Positions 35,658-50,511 of a stretch of 64,000 bases of DNA are shown here, piece by piece; position 1 is the first letter of the stretch; every line of letters starts with the position of its first letter. The notes below the pieces were generated by a model. The model saw only the letters and a list, made by a program, of their open reading frames with translations. It searched no databases and was not told the origin of the DNA. Where the stretch lies: assembly GCA_015179025.1 (NCBI GenBank), contig WHUX01000029.1, positions 124,001 to 188,000 of the forward strand, read 5' to 3'. The DNA is from Terfezia claveryi. Lineage: Eukaryota; Ascomycota; Pezizomycetes; Pezizales; Pezizaceae. The position numbers and the translations under genes were made by a program.

Positions 35658-37640
35658 AGAGTCATTGCGGCAAGTTGCAGAGAGTTCCGGCTGGGTAGGC
35701 TCGGCTATTGCCCCATTTTTGGCGGAGCCCTGCTTTATACCGACTGACGTTGCTTGAAGAGTCCCTTTTAATCTTGTAAACCCACGTACAACCGACAATA
35801 TTATGCCTAGATGTAGGTTGAGGAACAGCAGACCACACGGGTTGATTAGCCAGAATCTGGAGTTCATCCTGCATGGCTTTATACCATCTTGTTGTATCTG
35901 TGCATTCTATTTCTTGCTTGAAAGTTTGGGTTCATTAACATTCACAGCAAGAGCAGTTGTAACCGTTGATTCGAAGGTTGATTCGTTAAGCAGATCAATG
36001 CAGGGGGCTCAGCGTTCGAAGGTTGATTTATAGGTTGAATCGAAGGTCTGTTTTCCACGGAAGACGTCGATTCGGTAAGTTCGGAAAATGTAACAATTAT
36101 CACGTTAATTGTAAACAAATGCTTGTTCGCAAGTTGGACCTTGTATATTGACGGGCTTTCTGTATAACCCAACGAAATGGCATTTCCCGCCTTGGTCTGA
36201 GCTTATTACCTGCGTTCTTCAGAGATATAAATGTAGCATTGGCTTCCAAAAGGTTTTAGATGACCAATCGAAGGCAGTTTATTACACAACATTTCAAAGG
36301 GTGTTTTCCTTTGAGGTAGCTGTGAATGGGGTAACCGATTCCGTACATATCCAGCATAAGTGCAGGCCTCTGCCCAAAGGCACGGATATGTGAATAAGCA
36401 TGGTTCTGACCATTGTTTTTATAGTTCAGTCGTATCGTTCAGGAACTTTACTCGATTCATGTGAATATAAATGTTTATATAGATGTCTTATGCCTTAGAT
36501 CTGAAGAATTTATCAGCTTCCATATATTCACCACCATCATCAGTTATAATATATAAGGTAGTGCTTTTGAACTGTCTTTCAACATAAGTGAGATATTCTT
36601 GGATAACCTTTTTACGGCATCCGATTTGTTCTTTAGGAAAATACCCAGCCCATCCGAGTATAGTCATCAATAGAATTTCCATAGGACGGAATTGACTGTT
36701 TTCCACTCAAATCGCTGTAATCGGCTCAAATGACCTGGTGGCTTCCTTGTGAAATCCCAGGGGAACTGCATTTACAGACTTTTGCCATATTGCATGCTCT
36801 GCAAGAAAATTCAGTAGGAATGGGGCGAACCATCTACTTATGCCATGCCATTCATTTTGCTTGAATGCACTAAAGATCTGTGCCAGGAGGTAGGTTGATG
36901 TTCGGAAGCATGTTCGAAATCATAATTTGAATATCCTTCTGTAAGGCAAACGGGATATTCTCTGAATTCAGCAATAAGGACCATCATCTTGACTAGACAC
37001 AGTAATCCTATTACCAGCCTTCATAACATAACCCTTCTTAACACATTCCATGGTAGCAACGAATGACATAATGTAGGAACTTAAATACACAATTAAGACG
37101 AATAACATTGTGGGAGTTGTTAGGAAGGGCACAGTTCATAAGAACTGAGCCCCGGTTCCTTCCACCTGAAGAGAAATGCCTCCCGCAACGCTTACAATTC
37201 CGTTATATGGCTTAACGTATTCAAACGGTCATTGCTTGGGTGGTCTATATCCATACTGGATGTAGATGCCGCCAGGGCATGAGCAATGAGGCCATTGTTT
37301 TGTTGGTCATTATTGGCTGCCTGAGCTTTGTCTTGTTTGCGCTTTTGGTCACGCTTTAGTTTCCTGCAGTCCTGCCAAAACATGACCCATAGGGTTTCCT
37401 CCATGTTTCTTGCAGTAAGTGCAGGATTTGGCAGTTGCTTCTCTTGAAGGTTGTGCTGTCTTGCGCTCCCCTTCTAGATTTGCGTGTAACAACAGCAATG
37501 TTGTTGTTACTGAGGTATCCGAGCAGCAAAGTAGAAATATATTTACTTGGAATATAAACATGTCGTATGTACACTACATACATTACATAGATTTTACGTA
37601 TAAACCTTTCATAATTTACATATTTAGTATGCATCACGTT
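35640..37640 (-). mobile_element. Broken Ty1/copia-type retrotransposon
   Basis: Fragments of a copia polyprotein lie in the correct order on the minus strand, in several frames with stops. Near 37400-37560 is a gag-like piece with a defective zinc knuckle (CTYCKKHGG). Near 36780-36840 is a GAG-pre-integrase-like CNMAKV. At 36488-36706 is an integrase core piece (IITDDGGEYMEADKFF). At 35662-35930 is the start of the reverse transcriptase (MQDELQILANQPVW, then NIVGCTWVYKIKRD). Most of the reverse transcriptase and all of RNase H are missing. I could not identify LTRs or a target-site duplication, so the ends are approximate. It is certainly inactive. Confidence 0.8.
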
Positions 37641-37851
37641 GCAGCTACCGACGTTGGGTGAGTCTTGGCAATCTCAGGTGTGCCGTGTGCCATGTATACC
37701 GTAGAGGGCCAGGTCCTCCATCACCGAATCCTCCCCCAATATCGGCCCGCATCACGAAAACCAATTGCTTTTCAACTCCACCTTCCTCCTTTTCGGCTTT
37801 GGTCCTTTAGTCACCTTGCTTGCCCCCGATTATACTAGATCTAATAGCATC

Positions 37852-38630
37852 ATGGATACCACAAATATCTTGTACGAGACCCCCTCCCGCTTTCGGATAT
37901 CTCTGCCCTCGGACCCTCTATTCGGACCCTCTTCGCCGGACGGCTATGGACAGCCCAGGATATAGTCAACTTTAAGCTTCCGGAACTATTGCTGATTCAT
38001 TCTCAATACGATAGCCGCCTTGTCAACTTGGCCGTCGCAGGGCTTATGGTCTTGGGCGGAATCACGCAGTTCTTCCCCCTCGGCATCCAGAGTGCTATTA
38101 TCGGTTCATACGTCTGTCTATTCGGTGCCGGTATGCATTCCCCAGAGGCACCATCTAGTTCTCCAACACTCGAGAACCTTACTCACTGAATCGTCTAGCC
38201 GTCGGTCTCCTCGAATACCAGATCCCCCCCGCCGCAAACCATTATGGGTCCTTCTTATTCAGTTTCCTTGGACGTGGTATTTGTAAGTAGCAATACCCTT
38301 CACAACAGATGGACCACCCCCCCCTTCTGAGGATGGGGAGAGGAAAGAGACTGCGTTCGACTAGTGTCAGTGGTAGAATCTAACCATATACTCTCTGAAA
38401 TGCAGTCTACATCTTCATCGGTTCCATCATCATGCACGGCTTCCCTCTTAGCTACGTTGCCGGAGGCGCAATCGTCTTTATTGGCGCTGTATACGGTGAA
38501 TAAAGAACACTTTCCCAGGTAGGAAGAATCATTGGCTAATGTAAGCCGTCTTACAGCTGCTTTGAACTTTGTCCCATCCATCGAGCCACCAGAAAACATG
38601 AGAGACGATTGGGGCGCTGAGCAGGTCTAA
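37852..38630 (+). CDS. COPI-associated Golgi membrane protein (Tvp15-like)
   Basis: Small multi-pass membrane protein of the COPI_assoc family, expected in Golgi/endosomal vesicles. Five exons: 37852-37871, 38015-38130, 38199-38282, 38406-38495 and 38557-38630; introns of 143, 68, 123 and 61 bp; 127 residues. The first exon is only 20 nt; joining it to the acceptor GATAG at 38014 gives MDTTNIFRLVNLAVAGLMVL, exactly the family's start. Hydrophobic segments: NLAVAGLMVLGGI, IIGSYVCLFGAAVGLL, SFLFSFLGRGIFYIFIGSII and YVAGGAIVFIGAVY. The C-terminus contains the conserved FVPSIEPPENM and ends WGAEQV, cytosolic by family topology. The short first exon means a simple ORF search would miss or mis-start this gene. 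It converges with the methylisocitrate lyase gene. Confidence 0.9.
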
Positions 38631-39093
38631 AATCATCCACCCCGCTTCAACACTGTTGTAGACTCTGAGGGCTGAAGATATTCTGAGGAGAGTGGAGTAG
38701 TGAAGTCCCCAGGATACGGTTGAAGAGAGAAGGACGACCTATGCATGTTTTAGCGGTGCGGAAGAAAACTGTACCGGTTCTTGTAGATGATGATGAAATG
38801 AGGCCTGAACGAGTTACGGAGAAAGAAACACCGGATCGGGATATTCTGCTTCTGGTGCGAGGCCGGTTAGACTGGTTCGGCTAGTGTATGTTCTTTTATT
38901 GCTATCCAGCCATCATCAGTTGCATTCTTAATTATTGCATTCTAATATTTCAATATACCCAATCGGTAACTAATAGGAATTGGCATAGTTGTATTAAGAC
39001 AATGCATTGCTTGTCTTTCGATTTTACTTTCGAACTCTTGCATCCAAGTCTTGTGCCTACTATTGCATCCCACATTGGATTATATGCCCAGCT
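38631..39093. other. Convergent intergenic spacer, no gene seen
   Basis: About 460 bp between the 3' ends of the COPI-associated gene and the minus-strand lyase gene, so it should hold both terminators. AT-rich in the second half. Nothing else recognised. Confidence 0.6.
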
Positions 39094-40966
39094 CTAAAAC
39101 GCATGTTCTGTACTATCACCCCCAACCGCACTCGTCCCCGAGTTTCCGCTTTGAATACTCTGAATAATTCCATCCATATAATATGCTCCACTCCACCTTT
39201 GATGGGTCAACACATCGCATCCCAATTCTTTCTCCCTCCCCTGAATCAACTTCACATATGCCCACATACCCTCATCCTTAAACATCCTCGAGAGCTCACA
39301 CATGGTTGTGGCCCCACTATGCAAGCCCGCAAGACTAATCAACTGCAGGACAAACCCAGCCTTACCCAACTCCCATACGAAACCCTTGAGCTCCGCTTCT
39401 GAAAACCCTTCTACGAGCCAGTTGAAACTGGGAGATAAGTTATATATGAGGTATTTATCTGCGTCTGGCCCGTGATTCTTTACGACTGTCTCGCGGATGT
39501 GTTTTGCGAAGTTCGTGGCCTGTTTGATATCGGGACACTTAGTCTCGAGCCAGAGGAGGTCTGCGTAGGGAGCGAATGCTATAGAACGCTTGGTAGCTGC
39601 CTCGAGGCCGGCTTTGTAGTGGAAGAAGCCTTCTCGGGTGCGGGGTATGGAGTCAGACCAGAAGGGAGCCTTGGAGCCGAGAATAGACCCTGCAAGGGCG
39701 CGAGAGGCAGAGTGGGAGCGAGTGGATATGCCAGAAAGGTATTTTTCGGTTTGCGTTTTAGCATCTGGGAGCGTTTTGAGGACATTAACGACTGCCTCGT
39801 CGTAGGTTACCAACCTGTGCTTATCTACCCATTGCCTCTCGGCCCTGTTGATTTCCTCGGTGCTTGCACCTTTGGATTCTAGCTCATAAAGAATCTCAGC
39901 GAGAGGCTTAACGTTTTCTGTAACACCAAGGATGAATTCATGGTCCCGGACGTCGATGTTGCTGGAGATTAGTTTTCCAGATTCTGAGTCCGTCCGCGCA
40001 ATGACCAGATTCTCACTGCCCATGAGGTCCCATTGGAAGCGGGTCGCTACCAGGCGATTGATGTGCTCTGCCATAGGGACAAGGACTTTGCCAGAGAGAT
40101 GGCCACACTATATATTCGATCAGTATACTCCCCTTGAAAACATGCAGAGGGAGTGGTACCTTCTTCCCACCATGCATTTGATCCTCTAAATGAATCGCGG
40201 CCGCACCATTCTCTGCAAACAATTTTGCCAATTTGATAACCGCACTCAGTCCACCATGCCCCGTATCCGCATCTGCAATAATGGGCCTGAGATAATCTAC
40301 ATATGGGGTCCTTGCCCGTTGCTCCTTGGTCATCTTCCTCCGCTCATCCCAGTGTTTTCGGTCATGTAGCTGCTGGGCTTTGAATAGTCTCTGGACTTGG
40401 TTTGGGACGGTGTTATATGGATAATCACCCAAGTCCGGGGAGACCTCATTGGTGGTGGTGAGGACGCTGGAGCAAACCCATCCACTGACGTAAAGGACTT
40501 CTTGGTTGGGTGCCATTTGGGTCATTTGAACGGGATCAATTGCGCCCACTATTTCAGACGACAGTTGTCAGTAATTGCTCCATTACTGCCACGGAGCTAT
40601 CTAGCTACTGAGGGCCTTCTCACTGGTATGCACTGGCTCCCCCTTCTTCCCCTTCTCCTGCAACAACCCCCACAATTTCTTCGCCTGATGACTGCTCGGA
40701 TAAGTCTGCGGCAGCGTTCCCCTCTTGCTCACGACATCCTCCGCGGAATATGGCCTTGTCACGCCTTTCCACCTTGGCTGGCCCCACCACTCCTTTACCT
40801 CCTTCACCTGAGCATCAAACAGTGCATCCTCATCCGCTACGGTGGGGATATGGTGTAGTGCCGAGCTGGACGTGAGGCGAGTAGCAGGCACGATACGAAT
40901 TCGAGATGGAGCTGGTATACGTGGGATCAGAATGGCAGCACGCTTAGTGAATGCTTGCAGGAACAT
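39094..40966 (-). CDS. Mitochondrial 2-methylisocitrate lyase (isocitrate lyase family)
   Basis: Cleaves 2-methylisocitrate to pyruvate and succinate in the methylcitrate cycle that detoxifies propionyl-CoA. Reading right to left, the exons are 40966-40624, 40548-40160 and 40107-39094; introns of 75 and 52 bp; 581 residues. The first ~30 residues are Arg-rich and without acids ([17 protein letters not shown]), typical of a mitochondrial presequence, which cytosolic/peroxisomal isocitrate lyase lacks. The catalytic motif is KKCGH (C245), split by the second intron. [21 protein letters not shown], and the adjoining [15 protein letters not shown], match methylisocitrate lyase wording better than isocitrate lyase. 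Plain isocitrate lyase is the less likely alternative. Confidence 0.9.
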
Positions 40967-41539
40967 CTTCAGTTCGGTCTATAGACAATGCCTTAAGACA
41001 GTTTATAGGATCAATACCACAGTGCAAAAATATAGCAGAATCGTGTAGTCAATAAGTTGGAGCTCGAGGCCCTCCCGGCAAACCCAATAGCGAGCACGCT
41101 ATACAGGTGCTCGGAGATAGAGATAATGCGGTGGAGTCTCCAACTTGAATTGAAAATTACATTCCACTGCCGCCGCACGGGGCACATGTACATAATGCAA
41201 TAACATCGTTACCTAGTCTGGTTGCACGGTATCCACCTTTACACGTCTAAATTTCAATTATTTCATCGACCTCAATATGTGTGACCATGAAGCAGCAGGG
41301 GCTTGGTACACTCAAGCTTAGAGAAGGAACAGCAAAGTGGCCAAAAATAATAGCAAAAACCCGCAAGGAAGTGCAGTCACATTATGACAAAAAAAAAAGT
41401 ACCATCCCAAAACCCTAGGTAACATCATCATTGGCAAGTGATAATCATGTCACAATTTTATCATGGCCAAAATATTGTGGACATCAAGGTATTTTTTTTG
41501 GCTGCCTCCCAAAAGTCGTTCTCCGCGCGGTCGTGCTAC
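40967..41539. other. Intergenic spacer with promoter of the lyase gene
   Basis: About 570 bp between the lyase start and the 3' end of the GH76 gene, both on the minus strand. It includes a poly-A run near 41390 and one solitary TA-GTCTGGTTG terminus at 41214 (listed separately). Confidence 0.6.
41214..41226 (+). repeat. Solitary terminus of the TA-GTCTGGTTG family
   Basis: TA followed by GTCTGGTTGCA, identical over 11 bases after the TA to the left end of the element at 44161. No inverted partner was found in the next 300 bases. It lies about 250 bp upstream of the methylisocitrate lyase start. Confidence 0.4.
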
Positions 41540-43184
41540 CTAGATCAGCATCCACCAGGCACCCCCCAAAACACCCGACACAACGATAGCAGTTATAAAC
41601 CCGGCACCAACCCTATCCTTGGTCTCTATCGGAGATAAATCCAGTGGCTGAACCGTTCTCTCATCACTCAACCCAGCATTCGGGTCACCCTTACTCGTTC
41701 CTCCTTTGTCTGCTGTAACCGGTATTCCAACTAAGCTCTGCAAATTGCTCTGAATAACCTCAAGTACTGCCATTTGCTCTCCCATGCCGGTATACATCAC
41801 CTGCCAATCATCCTTTGACCACCTCAGGGAACAAGTAGTCCCATCTGCCCCACCTCTGCAATTCTTTGCCGCAGCAACTGCCGTTGTTCTCAGGTATGGC
41901 ATGATGATCGATTCAGTATATGGGGCCATTTTCACAGCCAATATCATAAAACGGGCAAGGTAAGCCTTGAAAGACCGTTGGTCGGGATCGCAAAAACCGG
42001 GTGGTTGGGTGTTAAATTCGCATGCTGGTTCAATCATAACATCTTTCTCTCCTTGATCCCACTCGGGATTTGCAAACATAACACCCGCAGCTGTAATGAG
42101 CGAATCAAGACGATTCTTCCAAATGGCTGAATTGGTCTATTCAAGGTAGCCAGATCAGAAATTCGTAAATAAGAAAGAAAACAATCTTGAATCATAACCC
42201 ACTTACAATATTATATAAAAATGCGGCTCCAGCGATGTAGGTACCGGCATTATATGTCCACTGAATTATATCCATATTCGTGCAATTATCTGTTGCAATA
42301 CCATCGTAAACCTCATACCTAGGAGACAAAAGCCCACTCTCTACGGTCCAGTCATAGGCTCTTTCCGCCCATTGGGCATAGGTATCATTGCCAGTATATC
42401 TCGCAAGACGTGCAGCAAGTTGGAAGAAACAGCCATTGGATATGGAGTTTTTGTAGTTGAAACCATTATTGAAGGTAAAAATCTGCCATCTCAATCCTCC
42501 ATTGCATGTTTTGGTGTCCCACCGCCTTGTCTGAGAGTTAAAGACTCCCTGTGCCAACGCCAGCCATTGAGGCTGGTCAGCAGGAGGGTCAGGGTAATTC
42601 TTTTCAGCCGCTGCCATAACTGCTAGGCCCCAAAAACACTGGTCATCGTTACCCTGAATAGACACGTGTCAGTGGGACCCGGATTAAAGATTATCGAATT
42701 CCACTTACCAAGGACTTTGACACATTCGGAGGCATATAGTTGGCTGCAGGCCCGACCTGCCACAATAGCCCCTCGGTAACATCTTTATTCCAAGTTGTAT
42801 CCCCGGTGTAGTACCAATAATCAATCATTGCCTGTTTGGTAACCATCAGTAAATAATACTTTCTATGGATGGAGGAAACATACACCCCAGGCTGCTCCAC
42901 ATTCCCACCAGTAGTACGGCTCCACAAATCGACCAGGTATTTGGCCAGGCTGATTCCCAATATAGTCTCTCATCATACCAGCAGCTGCAACCTTGGCCGC
43001 GCTTTTGATGGATTCTTAACATGTTAAGTCAGCAAAGAGTACTGGATAAAGTAACTGTATGGCTCTCACCTTGATTATCCAAGTTAAGGGGTATCTGGGC
43101 CTGTGCTATTCTGCCTACCAGTACTAGCAATAATAGAAGTGAGGATAGTAGTCGGTGTACACCTCCATTTGGTGACAAAACCAT
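41540..43184 (-). CDS. GH76 endo-alpha-1,6-mannanase, Dfg5/Dcw1 type, GPI-anchored
   Basis: Cell-wall enzyme thought to cross-link GPI mannoproteins into the wall. Reading right to left, the exons are 43184-43070, 43014-42884, 42831-42709, 42653-42207 and 42136-41540; introns of 55, 52, 55 and 70 bp; 470 residues. The start at 43184 puts a clear signal peptide at the N-terminus (Leu/Val-rich core, then AQAQ); 43220 would add 12 residues before it. Family motifs: [20 protein letters not shown], the catalytic Asp pair in GNDDQ (D126/D127), [13 protein letters not shown], and [13 protein letters not shown]. The C-terminus is a small-residue/Ser-Thr stretch followed by a hydrophobic tail ([20 protein letters not shown]) with no polar end, as in GPI signals. 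Confidence 0.93.
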
Positions 43185-44158
43185 GTTTATGTTTTGAGAG
43201 ATCCACCTCTTATAGATCATGTTAGAGGCTGGGAAAATGAATAATTCCCAGAGAGCACCACTCTGAGTTAAGATAGTGGTCGAAATATATCGGTGGTAGT
43301 GTATAATTCCACCAAGCTTCCAGTATCAGATACAATAAATTAGTGTGCACTTTCGGCTTCCCGAGTAGAGTGATACAAATTTCCTTAGGTCGGACAAGTC
43401 TGGTCGGAACGGAACTAGAAACGAGCGACGCAATACCAGGCAAGAAAATCAAGACAAATAGATGTCGGAGATTTTTTGATTGTATGTCACCCGACCGTGA
43501 GGTTCCTGAATCGACAACCTGCGGGCTCTCTTGCCAAACCCAATGTCAGGAGTCGAGGACGTGCGGTTTCGAGCGAGTGTAAGAACGAACGTGTGGTTGA
43601 GCGAGTGGCAGTTGAAGAGGAGGAAGAGCAGATAGAAAGAACTCAAGCCGAAGCTGCAAGGATGAAGGTCGGGGGGTCACCACGAGAGCTCTCGCTACTA
43701 GGCGCAGTTAGGACATAGGGCGCACCCCGTGAGTTTCTGATTATGTTGAACAGCAGCCCAAGCTGCAGCTGAGTATGACATCAAGAACGCAAGTACGCAG
43801 AGAATTCTAACCAGGTCAACACCCTGCTCTCACATATGGGTATAATATGTATACAGCAGCTTTCTTGGCACTCCACAGCCCATAAGTACATACTTAAGTA
43901 GTAGCTTGGGGGGGCCATTTGCAATATGAAGCGTGTTTCGATGCCCGGGGTCTTACATAAACAAACCGAACTATGTAGGGTGTAAACTTGCCACTTCCGG
44001 TATCTCTCCACTCGTTGTTAAATTTAGAAATGGCCAATAAGGGGTAGTTTCGACTCTGTAATATCATTCCCAACTCCGTAGATGAAAGCAACTCAAGCAG
44101 ATATCGATTTAAAAGCTACCCATCAAATAAATCTGCCTGGCACGAAAACCAAAAAACC
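43185..44158. other. Intergenic region, no gene seen
   Basis: About 1 kb upstream of the GH76 gene on the minus strand. Only short unsupported open frames; no RNA gene or known repeat until the inverted-repeat element at 44161. Confidence 0.6.
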
Positions 44159-44160
44159 TA

Positions 44161-44362
44161 GTCTGGTTGCATGACCCTCCATAGCTTAACTACAAGATTC
44201 TGCATAATTACCTTCACGCTGGGTGCTACAGTATGCATTTTTCCTGGGCCGTTGTGCTAGCACAGCCATTAAGTAGTTACTGTTGTAACTTGGCATCGAG
44301 AGCTTAGCTACTTCTGTGTCTCTATACTTCAAGTTGGATTGCTGCGGTAGTTCCAACCAGAC
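44161..44362. mobile_element. Short TA-flanked inverted-repeat element (MITE-like), copy B
   Basis: The left end is GTCTGGTTGCATG and the right end GTTCCAACCAGAC (inverse GTCTGGTTGGAAC), each bounded by TA (44159-44160 and 44363-44364). The 202-bp interior has no coding capacity. Its size and termini match the element at 17573-17782, but I see little similarity between the interiors. A TA duplication with short inverted ends suggests a non-autonomous element mobilised by a Tc1/mariner-type transposase, which is not in this window. It lies about 400 bp upstream of the synaptobrevin start. Confidence 0.6.
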
Positions 44363-44364
44363 TA

Positions 44365-44768
44365 GCTGCAGTACACTTTCAAGCGTGCCTGGAATAGTTT
44401 AGCAGGATGAATTCTTCTAACTAAGTATCAACATTGAAGGACGTTAGTTTGGAGGTTTAGACAAAGGATTTGAGATTGAAGATCTAGAATCGTTTCTGTT
44501 TGGCAGTAGAGGGGGCGCTTCCTTCCGATACAAATAATTTCGTCTTACTTGATCTTGCTTACGCAACTAGTACCGAAGTTACCAAGGTTGCGTCTCGGCA
44601 CCGCACCTCATATCACAGCCGCACAACCTTCCATCATCAACCAGGAAAGTAGGTAATCTCCCAGCGATTTCACACCTCTCGCAACTGACGAATCTTTAAA
44701 CAGCACCACTACAGACAACATTTACGGCCTTCTCACGATCGGAAATTCACGGAAAATACAAATCAGAA
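44365..44768. other. Promoter region of the synaptobrevin gene
   Basis: About 400 bp between the inverted-repeat element and the ATG at 44769. Pyrimidine- and C/A-rich towards the start, as in fungal leaders; no specific site recognised. Confidence 0.5.
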
Positions 44769-45528
44769 ATGGCGGAACAACCATATGATCCCTATATTCC
44801 CCAGGGAGGGAACGGTGGAGCAGCTCCAGGCAACCAACGGACTGCCGCTATCCAGCAGGTTGGTCAACCCTGATGTTAATACTTACCCCATACTTCGCTT
44901 TGCCTTCTATGTGATCAGCAAAAAGTCGCAGGGCCTTGCTTGGTTGGGGTGTCGTCTCCCACCAGTGCTATCCCCATCATCCCATTTTCATTGATAAAAC
45001 ATGATGTAATATTTCGAAATCTATTTCAATTTCTCTTGAATCTGAATATGACAGCTGTTGGATATTTTTTTCAGTGGGTTCTGTGATGCCGTACGGGATC
45101 ATAGTGGCTGATAGCGTCAATGTTCATATAGCAAATCGATGACACTGTCGGCATCATGCGCGAGAATATCAACAAGGTAGCGGACAGAGGTGCACGATTG
45201 GACAGCTTACAGGATAAGACCGGTATGCTAGCCCCATCTCCGCACTACGGTGGTAGGAGGCTAACATAGGAGCAGACAATCTTGCCCAATCTGCACAAGG
45301 CTTCCGACGTGGTGCAAACCGTGTAAGGAAACAAATGTGGTGGAAGGACATGAAGATGAGGATGTGGATAGCTATTGGTATCGTCATCTTGCTGGTCATC
45401 ATCATCGTTCCCATAGGTATGTAGATAGCCATCTCACATATTTTCCTATGACATCCACCATTGTTTTCAAAGCTCCATATGTACTGATCACTGACTGCCT
45501 TTTCCATTCAGTGGCCCACTTCAAGTAA
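44769..45528 (+). CDS. Synaptobrevin/VAMP R-SNARE (Snc1/Snc2-type)
   Basis: Vesicle SNARE for fusion of secretory and endocytic vesicles with the plasma membrane. Exons 44769-44858, 45132-45222, 45276-45416 and 45512-45528; introns of 273, 53 and 95 bp; 112 residues. The N-terminal 30 residues are a Gly/Pro/Gln-rich linker. The SNARE helix runs from about 31 to 88 ([20 protein letters not shown]), with the zero-layer arginine at R49. The juxtamembrane [17 protein letters not shown] is the family's signature. A single C-terminal membrane segment ([16 protein letters not shown]) ends four to five residues before the stop, the tail-anchored topology of Snc proteins. The last exon holds only five codons and the stop. 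Confidence 0.95.
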
Positions 45529-50091
<4,563 letters not shown>

Positions 50092-50511
50092 ATCTTAAGA
50101 ACTGGAAGGCACATATGTCTTTGCTTGCCTTAGCTTGAGAATTGTGCACATTCAGGGATATATCATATGTGCATTGCGAGGAGGGTATTATGCACAGAGT
50201 TCTTGTAACTTCAACTCTTCGTTTTATTTTATTTTTTTACCAAATGTATATTCCACTTTCATTCATAGTTCTCGGAAGACAAAAGTCCCCTGCAATAGAT
50301 AGGTGTTGGTGTAACATGATCACCCTCGGATCAGATAAAACCCCTGCAAGCTCCTCTGGTGGAGAGAATTAGGTACCGGTATACCACGGCTACAAGACAT
50401 TCCCCTGTTAGTCCGCGTCCCATAAGCAATCTGTTGCGTCCTTGTACCTTGCATATAAGTAAATTGCACATCCCCGCCTTCAAACTCTTCCAGGTTATCT
50501 TTGCAGAAGCC
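50092..50511. other. Intergenic spacer and citrate synthase promoter
   Basis: About 420 bp between the Arg5,6 stop and the citrate synthase ATG. A T-rich run lies near 50220-50240. A CCTTG/CTTTGC-rich stretch precedes the start. No specific site recognised. Confidence 0.5.

Noticed and set aside
43343..43718. Short open frames opposite the GH76 promoter
   Set aside because: No motif, no splice structure, overlap with expected promoter sequence.
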